DNA of 64,000 nucleotides from JAADEM01 sp965371855 (lineage in GTDB: Bacteria; Bacteroidota; Bacteroidia; Bacteroidales; Marinilabiliaceae): contig CBDUZZ010000008.1 of the NCBI GenBank assembly GCA_965371855.1, positions 15,299 through 79,298 of the forward strand, written 5' to 3'. Position numbers and translations under genes: made by a program. The notes below the pieces were generated by a model. The model saw nothing but the letters and a program-made list of their open reading frames with translations. It had not been told where the DNA came from and made no database searches. Below are positions 1 through 8,822 of the stretch, in pieces. Numbering within the stretch: the first letter of the stretch is position 1; each line of letters begins with the position of its first letter.

Positions 1-2197
1 TTATTGGAGCGAAAGGAATTATTTCTGTTAACCGACCAAGAAACTCGGGTCTAAAATTTTTTTCCATTAATTCTGCCAGTTTATTTGAAGGAGGAATTTC
101 ACCCTTATTAAATGCATCAATAATAAAGGAACTTCCAATATTTGATGTGAAAAGTATAACCGCATTTGAAAAATCACCTTCTTTGCCAAGTCGGTCATGT
201 AATTTTCCTTCATCGAGTATTTGCAGGAAAATATCAAATACTGAAGAGTGTGCCTTTTCAATCTCATCAAATAATACTATTGCATATGGTTTTTGTCTGA
301 TTTTGTTAACAAGTAAGCCACCTTCTTCGTATCCAACATAACCGGGGGGTGCTCCGTATAATAAGGCTGCCGAATGTTCTTCTTTAAATTCTGACATGTC
401 GAAACGAATTAAAGAGGTTTCGTCGTTGAATAGAAATTCTGCCAAAGTCTTTGCCAATTCTGTTTTTCCGGTTCCTGTTGGGCCTAAAAAAAAGAATGAG
501 CCAATTGGCTGACCGGGTTTGCTTAATCCTGAACGAGATTCGCGAATTGCCTCTGCAATGCTTTTAATACCGTGGTCTTGTCCAACAACTCTTTTTTTTA
601 GATGACTTTCAATATTTAATAATCTGTCTCTTTCCTCAGTTTTTACTTTTCCAATAGGAACTCCTGTTTTGTGTGCAACTACAGCGGCAAGATCTGATTT
701 CTCAATTGTCTCAACTTTAACTCCTACATTCTTTTTCAGCTTATTAAGTATATCTCTTAATTCGTCAACAAATTCATTTACAGTCTCTATTTTTTCAAAA
801 TTAGTTTGATTATCAAGTTTAATCAGAAGAACAGGGCTAATCTTTTCTTTCAATTTACGGCTCAACCATAATAGTTCTCTTTTTAAATCTTCATCAGAAA
901 GTTTATTTTCATTTTTCTCCAATAATTCAACATCTTTTGTTAAATCTTCAACTTCCTGACCAATTGTATCCTGCATTAACCGGACAACTGCCATTGCACG
1001 GTCTATTAAATCAATTGCAGCATCAGGCAGGCATCTTTCTTTTAGATATCGTTTTGAAAGACGTATAGCCTCGTTTTGTACTTCGCGACTAACTTTTAAA
1101 TTATGATGTGTTTCGTAAACAGGAATAATTTCTCCCAGCATTCTGAGTGCAATTTCTTCATCTGGTTCTTCAAGTTTTACTACCTCGAACTTTCTGTTAA
1201 ATGCCTCGTCGATTTCAATAAATTTTGTGTAGTTATCAATTGATGTAGTTCCAATAATTGTAATCATACCTTTGTCGAGTTCAGGTTTTAATAGATTTGC
1301 AGCACCCGACGAACCAGCTTGTTTATCCAGAATAGTATGAATCTCATCAATAAAAAGAATTGCCTTTTCAAATTGTTCTATTTCGGTTAGAATGTTTTTT
1401 AATCGGTCTTCTATCTCACCTTTGTATGATGCTCCTGCTATTAATGATCCAAAATTAAGTTCAAATATTTTAGTGTCGATGAGGTTTTTAGGGACTTTAT
1501 TTTCAATTATATTTTGAGCAAAACCATTTACAAGTGCTGTTTTACCAACCCCCGGTTCTCCAATAATTAATACATTTGGTTTAGATCTTCTTCCTAAAAT
1601 CTCAGCCATCATTCTTGTTTCACGGTCACGGCCAACAACAGGGTCTAAATTTCCTAGTTGTGCCAACATGGTTAATTCATTGCAATACTTTAATAAAGCA
1701 TTTTGTTTCTGGGTTGTGGAGTCTTTTGTTTGATTCTCTTGCTTGGTTCCGATTACATTGTCGAGTTCACTGTTTTCAACAAACTTATCTAATAACTCTT
1801 GCTGGTTGAGGTTGAAAGTTTTAAGTTGCTCGTAACTAAATCCAACACCGGGTATTGTTAATGCGATTAAGATGCACATTGGAGTTATTAAATCTTCGGA
1901 TAATTTCAGGCGGATGTTATCAGCTTCGTTTAGAATAGCTTTTACACCAATATCGGCAGTTGGTTGTTCTATTGCTTTGCCGGCTTTCGGGTAATTTTCT
2001 ACTCTTACTTCAGCCCACTCTTCCATATAATAGAAATCTTTTCCCATCTCTTCCAGGATTGGAATTAATCCAATGTCTTTATGTAACAATCCCTTCAGTA
2101 GGTGAGCTGAAGATATTTCGGGATTCATAAATTCCTTTGCAATCGACTGAGAAATCTTGATTGCTTGTTTCGTCTTATCTGATAACATAAAATCCAT
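1..2197 (-). CDS. Hsp100/Clp-family AAA+ ATPase (C-terminus cut by window edge)
   Basis: ATP-driven unfoldase/disaggregase of the ClpA/B/C type. Reading the minus strand from ATG at 2197 (a second in-frame ATG lies at 2188) gives about 732 residues before the window ends. A Clp-N repeat region covers roughly residues 1-150. The first AAA+ module has Walker A GEPGVGKT near residue 213 and Walker B LFIDEIH. A linker of about 150 residues follows, with a short charged helical stretch instead of the long ClpB coiled coil. The second AAA+ module has Walker A GPTGTGKT near residue 573, the pore loop GYVGYEEGG and Walker B LFDEIEKAH. The visible end, RPEFLGRLTEIIPF, is the arginine-finger region, so only about 100 residues are missing. 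It is divergent from the GntR gene. The short middle domain argues for a ClpC/ClpA-like or specialised member (for example a secretion-associated ClpV) rather than classical ClpB. No ClpP partner is visible. Confidence 0.9.
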   Translation of the reverse strand, partial: MDFMLSDKTKQAIKISQSIAKEFMNPEISSAHLLKGLLHKDIGLIPILEEMGKDFYYMEEWAEVRVENYPKAGKAIEQPTADIGVKAILNEADNIRLKLSEDLITPMCILIALTIPGVGFSYEQLKTFNLNQQELLDKFVENSELDNVIGTKQENQTKDSTTQKQNALLKYCNELTMLAQLGNLDPVVGRDRETRMMAEILGRRSKPNVLIIGEPGVGKTALVNGFAQNIIENKVPKNLIDTKIFELNFGSLIAGASYKGEIEDRLKNILTEIEQFEKAILFIDEIHTILDKQAGSSGAANLLKPELDKGMITIIGTTSIDNYTKFIEIDEAFNRKFEVVKLEEPDEEIALRMLGEIIPVYETHHNLKVSREVQNEAIRLSKRYLKERCLPDAAIDLIDRAMAVVRLMQDTIGQEVEDLTKDVELLEKNENKLSDEDLKRELLWLSRKLKEKISPVLLIKLDNQTNFEKIETVNEFVDELRDILNKLKKNVGVKVETIEKSDLAAVVAHKTGVPIGKVKTEERDRLLNIESHLKKRVVGQDHGIKSIAEAIRESRSGLSKPGQPIGSFFFLGPTGTGKTELAKTLAEFLFNDETSLIRFDMSEFKEEHSAALLYGAPPGYVGYEEGGLLVNKIRQKPYAIVLFDEIEKAHSSVFDIFLQILDEGKLHDRLGKEGDFSNAVILFTSNIGSSFIIDAFNKGEIPPSNKLAELMEKNFRPEFLGRLTEIIPFAPI

Positions 2198-2475
2198 AAT
2201 CAGATATTTAATTAATAATTACAATTTACATTATTATTATCTATTAGTCAAGTTATTATATAATTTATAATCAATTTTTTAAAAAAAATCTATTTTGGAT
2301 ATATCTGATGGATAATATTTAAAATTTTGCGAATGCTGCTAATCATCTGTAGAAAGCATTTTTTGTGTATGAAATACAATTCTTTTTTTAAATATTTAAT
2401 TTTTTTTTTGAAAGTAATAGAGATGATCCCTTTCATTCAACATGATTAAAAATTTCGTAAAATAGATTGTTTTGT

Positions 2476-2493
2476 TATATTTGTCCTACAAAT
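2476..2493 (+). promoter_or_regulatory. GntR promoter -7 box overlapped by a TTGT-N3-ACAA operator
   Basis: The 308-bp divergent spacer (2198-2505) is AT-rich. It contains the Bacteroidota -7 box TATATTTG at 2476-2483, 22 bases before the regulator's ATG. A perfect palindrome, ATTTGT-CCT-ACAAAT (2479-2493), overlaps that box. Its core TTGTCCTACAA fits the TNGTNNNACNA operator form known for FadR/VanR-type GntR proteins. This position suits autorepression, and repression of the downstream sialic-acid genes if they are read from here. The sequence elements are seen directly; the binding protein is inferred. Confidence 0.6.
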
Positions 2494-2505
2494 AGGAAAA
2501 ATATA

Positions 2506-3210
2506 ATGATTAGCCCCTTTTCAACAACAACCCTTGCCGACAAAGTAGAAGAGCAGATAATACAGTACATTAAAGGAAACAACTTAGTTCCGGGCGATCA
2601 TCTGCCAAACGAAATGCAGTTTGTCGAAATGTTTGGTATTAGCAGGAATGTGGTGAGGGAGGCTTTAAGCCGGTTGCGAATGCTTGGCCTTATCCAGACG
2701 AGAACAAAGCGTGGAATAGTAGTAACAGAACCTCCTCTTTTAAATGGTTTTAGAAAAATCATTGAACCTCCTCTTCTGAGTATTAAAACCATAAAGGAAA
2801 TGATGGGGATGAGGATTGCTTTGGAAATCGGGGTGGCTGAATTTCTGTTTGCCAATATTAATGATGCCTATATTCTTGAGTTAGAGCAAATAGTTTCGCG
2901 CCAACAAGCCATAGGGATTAATAATCTTTCTGTTGAAGATGAAGTTATTTTTCATACAAAAATTTATGAAATAGCAGGTAACACTTTTATTTCGCAGTTT
3001 GCCGAAATTATGCATCCTGTATTTATATTTGCCAAGCACAATTACGAAAGCTATTTTCGACCAGTAAGCGAGAAATTAAATAAGTTAGGCGAAATTATTA
3101 CTCATCCCGACCTTCTTGAAAAAATTAAAAACAGAGATAAAGAAGGTTACCAAAAAGCAATGCGAGGTCACTTACAACCTTATTGGAAATTTGTGTACAA
3201 CTCAATATAA
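2506..3210 (+). CDS. GntR-family (FadR/FCD subfamily) transcriptional regulator
   Basis: DNA-binding regulator of 234 residues, probably the local sensor for sialic-acid catabolism. An N-terminal winged helix (about residues 5-75) includes the typical recognition helix SRNVVREALSRLRMLGLI. An all-helical FCD ligand domain follows, with candidate metal ligands in DEVIFHTKIYEIAGN and in the late GEIITHPDLL and MRGHL segments. ATG 2506 is preferred over the upstream TTG at 2467 because the family starts just before the winged helix, and because the -7 box and palindrome lie between the two. It is followed after 61 bp by the first sialidase on the same strand. FCD regulators of this kind commonly sense organic or sugar acids; Neu5Ac, ManNAc or a derivative is a reasonable but untested effector. 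Confidence 0.9.
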   Translation: MISPFSTTTLADKVEEQIIQYIKGNNLVPGDHLPNEMQFVEMFGISRNVVREALSRLRMLGLIQTRTKRGIVVTEPPLLNGFRKIIEPPLLSIKTIKEMMGMRIALEIGVAEFLFANINDAYILELEQIVSRQQAIGINNLSVEDEVIFHTKIYEIAGNTFISQFAEIMHPVFIFAKHNYESYFRPVSEKLNKLGEIITHPDLLEKIKNRDKEGYQKAMRGHLQPYWKFVYNSI

Positions 3211-3271
3211 ATGGGAAGTAGCAGTGGAATTTATTTGAAACGGAATGTAAATTGAAAAAGCAATAAGTATT

Positions 3272-4924
3272 ATGAATTTATATATTTGGACAAAGGCATT
3301 TTTAATATTCCTGCTTCTTGGAAGTTCTTCGGCGTGTACATCAAGAATCAAAAAAAGTGATTTGATAAAAACAAAAGTGTTTAAGTATCCGGTATTAAAA
3401 GGGAAAACAGATAATCTGGTTTTAAGAGTTTCTATTGAAAACACTAGTAAAGATATATTGGCACAATCTTTCGGAATAAGTTTAGGAAAATCAAATACTG
3501 AGAGTATTAAAACTATTCGTCTTTTTTATACCGGTCATGATTCGGTGTTTATAGATGAAATGGTGTATGGAACCTTAGAGTCAGTACTGGAGAATCATGT
3601 TATAATCGAAGGTTCGCAGTTACTTAAAAATGGACAAAACTTCTTTTGGGTCTCTTTTGAGTTAAACGACAATGTCGACCTGTTATCCACAGTCTCTGCA
3701 AATATTGAGTTTGTTCAATTGGGAGATAGCAAAGTGGCTCCTAATAAGGAAGTTGAATTCGGAGAGTTAAGGTTAGGTGTTGCTGTGCGAAAACATTGGG
3801 ATGATAGTGTACATACCTATCGAATACCTGGATTAGCAACAACTAATGCAGGGACACTATTGGCAATATACGATGTGCGACGAAAGGCAGGGCGTGACTT
3901 GCAAGGAGATATTGACATTGGTGTAAGTCGATCAATCGATGGTGGAAACATTTGGGAGCCTATGCGAATAGCTTTGGACATGGGTGAATGGAGTGGATTA
4001 CCTCAAAAATTTAATGGCGTAAGTGATGCCAATATTCTGGTGGACAGAAACAGTAATGCAATTTATATTGCCGGATTATGGATGCATGGTGTAATTAATG
4101 CTGATGGGATTTGGCAAGAGGGATTAAACGAAGATAGCAGAGACTGGAATCACCAATGGCGAAACAAAGGTTCGCAACCCGGAATGGGGGTAAAGCAAAC
4201 CAGCCAGTTTCTGATATCTAAAAGTATCAATGATGGTAAAACTTGGAGTAAGCCTGTTAACATTACTCGTATGTGTAAAGTAACCGGCTGGTGGTTGTTC
4301 GCTCCTGCTCCCGGGCACGGCATTACTCTTTCGGACGGTACACTGGTGTTTCCTACACAGGGACGTGATGAGAATGGTTTACCTTTTTCAAACATTACCT
4401 ACAGCAAGGATGGAGGTAAGACATGGAAAACAAGCAATCCTGGCTCTCACAATACTACTGAATCGATGGCGGTTGAACTTTCTGACGGTAGTGTTATGCT
4501 TAATATTCGTGATAACCGTAATCGTAAGGAAAAGGGAGAAAAGAATGGCCGTGCAATTATGGTAACTTCTGATATGGGTGAGAGCTGGACTGAACATGAA
4601 ACTTCGCACAGGGCTTTGATAGAGTGTGTATGCATGGCAAGTATCCACAAGCATAGCTACATGAACAAAAACGGAAATAAAAAGAGTGTGTTATTCTTCT
4701 CCAATCCAAATTCAAAATCCCAACGTCATAAACAAACAGTAAAGGTAAGTTTTGATGATGGCAAAACATGGCCTGAAAAATATTGGATTGAACTTGATGA
4801 AGGGCGGGGAGCCGGTTATTCGTGTTTAACTTCAATCGATGAAAATACGATTGGAATCTTGTATGAAGGCAGCCAGGCACAAATGACTTTTCAAAATTTA
4901 TCAATTAAAAATTTGCTGAAATAA
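3272..4924 (+). CDS. nanH: Exo-alpha-sialidase lipoprotein (GH33 type, N-terminal lectin-like domain)
   Basis: Predicted sialidase of 550 residues that removes terminal sialic acids from glycans at the cell surface or in the periplasm. The N-terminus MNLYIWTKAFLIFLLLG ends in SSSAC, a lipoprotein lipobox. Residues about 30-165 resemble the beta-sandwich domain that precedes the catalytic domain in Bacteroides sialidases. The propeller starts with the arginine motif YRIPGLATT. It carries several Asp-boxes (SIDGGNIW, SINDGKTW, SKDGGKTW, SDMGESW, SFDDGKTW), a RDNRNR segment and the late GYSCLTSI segment that supplies the nucleophilic Tyr. It lies 18 bp upstream of a second sialidase-like gene in the same direction. 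The catalytic set looks intact. Confidence 0.9.
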   Translation: MNLYIWTKAFLIFLLLGSSSACTSRIKKSDLIKTKVFKYPVLKGKTDNLVLRVSIENTSKDILAQSFGISLGKSNTESIKTIRLFYTGHDSVFIDEMVYGTLESVLENHVIIEGSQLLKNGQNFFWVSFELNDNVDLLSTVSANIEFVQLGDSKVAPNKEVEFGELRLGVAVRKHWDDSVHTYRIPGLATTNAGTLLAIYDVRRKAGRDLQGDIDIGVSRSIDGGNIWEPMRIALDMGEWSGLPQKFNGVSDANILVDRNSNAIYIAGLWMHGVINADGIWQEGLNEDSRDWNHQWRNKGSQPGMGVKQTSQFLISKSINDGKTWSKPVNITRMCKVTGWWLFAPAPGHGITLSDGTLVFPTQGRDENGLPFSNITYSKDGGKTWKTSNPGSHNTTESMAVELSDGSVMLNIRDNRNRKEKGEKNGRAIMVTSDMGESWTEHETSHRALIECVCMASIHKHSYMNKNGNKKSVLFFSNPNSKSQRHKQTVKVSFDDGKTWPEKYWIELDEGRGAGYSCLTSIDENTIGILYEGSQAQMTFQNLSIKNLLK

Positions 4925-4942
4925 AATCAAAGAATCAATAAT

Positions 4943-7276
4943 ATGAAAATAAGAAAAATAGTTTTATTTGTCTTGATTTTGCTTTTTTGTTTTCAATTAG
5001 GGTGGTCTCAAAACGAAGAATTAGAAAAAAAACCGGTTTTCAGTTTCGATAAAGAAGGTGCTCATGGCAAAGGATACGGCTACCGTATCCCATCTTTGAT
5101 AACCACTAATAACGGAACTGTACTTGCTTTTGCCGAGCGCCGGGTTGGTTTGCACGATCATGCGCAAAACGACATTGTAGTTCGCCGCTCAGAAGATGAT
5201 GGCAAAACATGGGGTGAGATTTATGTAATAGCTGATTATGGCAAGAATTCTCTTAACGACCCACTGGCAGTGGTTTTAGAGTCAGGTCGTATTTTGCTTA
5301 TGTTTCAGGAATTTCCCTACGGAATTCATGCACGAAACTCAGATTGGATTCAGATGGCTGATAACGGTTACGATGGCCCGCGCAATACAAAAACATTTAT
5401 TACCTTTTCTGACGATGATGGAAGATCGTGGGCAGAACTCAAAGAAATAACCAAATCAATTCGTCCAAACGACAGGATTTCTGTTGGAAGTCCTGGGATT
5501 GGTATTCAGCTGAAAAAAGGTGAATTTAAAGGTCGGGTTATTATTCCACTTTATTTCACGCGAAAATTAAATGACAATAATCGTGATTGGACAAATGGCA
5601 TTGCATGGAGCGACGACCTTGGCGAAACTTGGCAAATAAGCAACGACATTCCGCATAATGGGCATACAGGTTTTGGAAATGAATCTCAGGTAGTAGAGCA
5701 GGCAGATGGTAGCATTCTGTTTATTGCAAGAAATCAGGGTGGCTTTCATCGAAAAACTGCAATTAGTGATGATGGAGGTAGAACCTGGTCTAATATGCAG
5801 CTCGATTTTGAGTTGCCCGGAACAGCCTGTCAGGGCTCGGTTATTCGATACAGTTTTGCTGAAGATGGAGAAAGTATGATAATTCAATCAGGGCCTGCTA
5901 ATAAATATAGAAGGAACAAGGGAACAGTAAAGATTAGTACGGATGAAGGAGAAACCTGGAGATATTCAAGGGAAGTAACACCCAATTATTTTGCTTATTC
6001 ATGTCTGACAAAATTGGCTAACGGAAATGTTGGTTTGTTGTACGAAGCAAAGGGATACAAGGAAATCAGTTTTGTTGAGTTTTCAACAGATTGGATAAAA
6101 GAGGGAGATACAAAAGAAAAACAAGAACCTTATTTGAGAATTCCAATTATTGACTTAAACGAAAAAAATGAGATGCATGTTGTGGTTGATAAAGAAAGAG
6201 GCCAATATCTCGGGCATCCGACCACTCTTTTATTAGACGACCAAAAGACAATTCTTACCGTTTATCCTAAGGGACATGGCAGGGGGGTCATAGTTTATAA
6301 AAAGAGTATTGACGGTGGGTTAACCTGGAGTGAACGTTTGCCAACGCCAAAATCCTGGGAAACTTCAAAGGAAGTGCCTACACTTTTTCCGGTAATCGAT
6401 AAATATGGAAAAAAACGAATTGTTATGTTTTCAGGCGTGTATCCGGCAAGAATGGCAGTATCTGAAGATGAGGGTGAAAGCTGGAGCGAACTTGAGCAGG
6501 TTGGAAATTGGGGTGGTATTGTATTGATGGGATGCATGACTGAATTAAAAACCGGCAAAGGACACTACATGGCTTTCTTTCACGATTTATTACGAGACAG
6601 CAAAAGGGGTGATAAATTTAATAGCAGAATGATGGTTCTGTATAAAACAACTTCTACTGATGGAGGATTAACCTGGGGAGCACCGGAAGAAATCTATAAA
6701 TCACGCGAAATTCATGTTTGTGAGCCGGGAATAATCCGTTCTCCCGACGGACAACAGTTGGCAATTCTTCTGCGTGAAAACTCTCGCCGCGATAATTCAC
6801 AAATTATTTTCTCTAACGATGAAGGAAAAACATGGTCGAATCCAAAACCACTTCCGAATGAATTAACAGGTGACAGGCATGTTTTAAAATACGCACCTGA
6901 CGGAAGGTTGTTTATTTCTTTTCGTGATAGAAGTCCAAGGGAATATCACAAAAAACTGTTAGACATCGCTAAAGAAAGAAGAGAATCAAATTACAGCATA
7001 ATTGCTGAAGAAACAGGATTAGGTAGCCCAACAGAAGGCGACTGGGTTGGGTGGGTTGGTACATACGACGATTTGGTTTTCAGGAAGAAAGGTCAATACC
7101 GGATTCGATTGAAAGACAATACTAAAGGATGGGACACAACTTATCCCGGAGTAGAATTACTACCCGACGGAACTTTTGTAGTAACCACTTACGGGCACTG
7201 GGAAAAAGGGGAAGCACCTTACATTTTAAGCACTCGTTTCAAATTAGAAAAATTGGACAAAATGCTAAAACAATGA
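4943..7276 (+). CDS. Tandem BNR protein: sialidase domain plus second sialidase-like propeller
   Basis: Secreted 777-residue protein with signal peptide (MKIRKIVLFVLILLFCFQLGWSQ) and two six-bladed BNR propellers. The first (about residues 28-395) has YRIPSLITT, several Asp-boxes and FAYSCLTKLANGNVGLLYE, so it looks like an active sialidase. The second (about 400-770) has Asp-boxes (SIDGGLTW, SEDEGESW, STDGGLTW, SNDEGKTW), but the position of the YRIP arginine reads GHPTTLLLDD, and no matching late Tyr segment was found. It may be a separate, non-canonical hydrolase or a binding propeller. The stop codon overlaps the next start in ATGA (7273-7276), indicating translational coupling to the sulfatase. 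Confidence 0.85.
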   Translation: MKIRKIVLFVLILLFCFQLGWSQNEELEKKPVFSFDKEGAHGKGYGYRIPSLITTNNGTVLAFAERRVGLHDHAQNDIVVRRSEDDGKTWGEIYVIADYGKNSLNDPLAVVLESGRILLMFQEFPYGIHARNSDWIQMADNGYDGPRNTKTFITFSDDDGRSWAELKEITKSIRPNDRISVGSPGIGIQLKKGEFKGRVIIPLYFTRKLNDNNRDWTNGIAWSDDLGETWQISNDIPHNGHTGFGNESQVVEQADGSILFIARNQGGFHRKTAISDDGGRTWSNMQLDFELPGTACQGSVIRYSFAEDGESMIIQSGPANKYRRNKGTVKISTDEGETWRYSREVTPNYFAYSCLTKLANGNVGLLYEAKGYKEISFVEFSTDWIKEGDTKEKQEPYLRIPIIDLNEKNEMHVVVDKERGQYLGHPTTLLLDDQKTILTVYPKGHGRGVIVYKKSIDGGLTWSERLPTPKSWETSKEVPTLFPVIDKYGKKRIVMFSGVYPARMAVSEDEGESWSELEQVGNWGGIVLMGCMTELKTGKGHYMAFFHDLLRDSKRGDKFNSRMMVLYKTTSTDGGLTWGAPEEIYKSREIHVCEPGIIRSPDGQQLAILLRENSRRDNSQIIFSNDEGKTWSNPKPLPNELTGDRHVLKYAPDGRLFISFRDRSPREYHKKLLDIAKERRESNYSIIAEETGLGSPTEGDWVGWVGTYDDLVFRKKGQYRIRLKDNTKGWDTTYPGVELLPDGTFVVTTYGHWEKGEAPYILSTRFKLEKLDKMLKQ

Positions 7277-8754
7277 AATCATTTAGTTCCATATTATCTT
7301 TTATTCTGTTACTTTCATTTTATTCTTGTAACAAAGAACATGAGCAAATCCTGCCCAACATTATCATCTTCCTTGCTGACGATCTTGGTTACGCCGATGT
7401 AAAATGGAACAATAAAAATGCCTATGCCGAAACTCCTAATTTGGATAAATTGGCTCAAAATGGTGCTGTGTTTACAGATTGTTATTCCGCATCATCTATG
7501 TGCTCGCCATCCAGAGCAGGATTGTTAACAGGTCGTGTACCAACCCGAATTGGTGTTCACGACTGGATAAAGGAGGTATATAAGAAACCTCATAGTAATA
7601 TTCACTTGCCTTCGGAAGAAGTGACTTATGCCGAGTTATTAAAACAGAAGAATTACAAAACGGCAGTAATTGGCAAGTGGCATCTCAATAACGAATTTAA
7701 TTCGGGCAATCAATCCGACCCGGATAATCAGGGTTTCGATTACTGGTTTTGTACTCCTGTTCAGGCGAATCCAACTCATAAAAACCCAGTAAACTTTTAC
7801 GATAATGGAGTTGCAGTTGGGAAAATGGGAACGGAAAAAGAGCCCCTTTTTGCGAGCCAGATTGTTGCCGATAAAACTATAGATTGGTTAAACTCTGTTG
7901 GAAAAGAATCATCTTTTCTGTTGTATGTTCCTTTTCACGAGCCGCACGTGGTTTGTGATGCACCTGATACTATTAAAAATAAGTATTTGAAAAGAATCAG
8001 AAAAGGAGAAATCCCGTGGATTAAAGGTACTGGTAAAGAAGCTATTGGTCAAGCGGAGTATTATGGGTGTATTGAGAATATGGATGTAGCAATTGGTCGT
8101 ATACTGGAAAAACTCAAAGCAGATGGATTACTTGAAAATACACTTGTTATTTTCACTTCTGATAATGGTCCAGATACAAATCGGAAATATCAAGGGCGGT
8201 TACAATCGGTTGGCGAGACAGGTGAATTCAGGGGTCGAAAACGTTGGATTTTGGAAGGTGGAATTAGGCAGGCTACAATTATGTTTTGGGATGGAGTAAT
8301 TCAACCAGGTATAAAAATTGATGCCACGGTTGGGCATATCGATCTACTACCAACTATTTGTGATATTGCAGGAATTCAGTTGCCTACGGATCGTACAATT
8401 GATGGTATTTCAATTGTGTCACTTTTTAATGACGAACCTTTTTCGCGAAAAGACAAACCTTTACACTGGCATTTTCACGCGCCGAGAGGTGGCCCGCAGT
8501 CTGTTCTCAGAGATGAAAATTGGGTAATTACAGCAAACTGGGATCAGAATTTTTCGGGTGGCAGGTTTGATACTCTTGTCATCAACAAAATAAAAACTAC
8601 AAAGCTGATTGATTTCAAATTATACGATATTAATAAGGATGCCGGACAAAATGATGATGTAAAAGAGAAAAATCATAAAGTTTTTATGAAATTGAAAGAG
8701 CAATTAATTCGAGTTCATTCTGATGTTAAAAATGAATGCCCTGACAGTCGGTAA
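7273..8754 (+). CDS. Sulfatase lipoprotein 1 (formylglycine-dependent, type S1)
   Basis: Sulfate-ester hydrolase of 493 residues acting outside the cytoplasm. ATG 7273 is chosen because it opens a lipoprotein signal, MKSFSSILSFILLLSFYSC, and overlaps the preceding stop. Metal-binding IIFLADDLGYADV comes first, then the formylglycine motif CSPSR at Cys77 with trailing AGLLTGR. TAVIGKWHL and FTSDNGPDTN supply further active-site Lys/His and Asp/Asn residues. The enzyme needs Cys77 to be oxidised by an anaerobic or FGE-type maturase, which is not encoded here. Its position between sialidases suggests that sulfated sialoglycans or sulfated sialic acids are the substrate; specificity cannot be read from the sequence. 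Confidence 0.9.
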   Translation: MKSFSSILSFILLLSFYSCNKEHEQILPNIIIFLADDLGYADVKWNNKNAYAETPNLDKLAQNGAVFTDCYSASSMCSPSRAGLLTGRVPTRIGVHDWIKEVYKKPHSNIHLPSEEVTYAELLKQKNYKTAVIGKWHLNNEFNSGNQSDPDNQGFDYWFCTPVQANPTHKNPVNFYDNGVAVGKMGTEKEPLFASQIVADKTIDWLNSVGKESSFLLYVPFHEPHVVCDAPDTIKNKYLKRIRKGEIPWIKGTGKEAIGQAEYYGCIENMDVAIGRILEKLKADGLLENTLVIFTSDNGPDTNRKYQGRLQSVGETGEFRGRKRWILEGGIRQATIMFWDGVIQPGIKIDATVGHIDLLPTICDIAGIQLPTDRTIDGISIVSLFNDEPFSRKDKPLHWHFHAPRGGPQSVLRDENWVITANWDQNFSGGRFDTLVINKIKTTKLIDFKLYDINKDAGQNDDVKEKNHKVFMKLKEQLIRVHSDVKNECPDSR

Positions 8755-8822
8755 TTTCAATGGAACGAAAGTTTACAAAATATTGTTGACACAAAATATA
8801 ATAAGGTTAAAGAATAGGAATA

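Noticed and set aside
4388..4904. Several minus-strand reading frames of 60-115 codons inside the first sialidase
   Set aside because: They are antisense shadows of a gene with full sialidase motifs and have no starts or families of their own.
8783..8794. TTGT-TGAC-ACAA palindrome before sulfatase 2 as a second GntR operator
   Set aside because: The spacer is four bases, not three as in the 2479 site, and there is no clear promoter box next to it.
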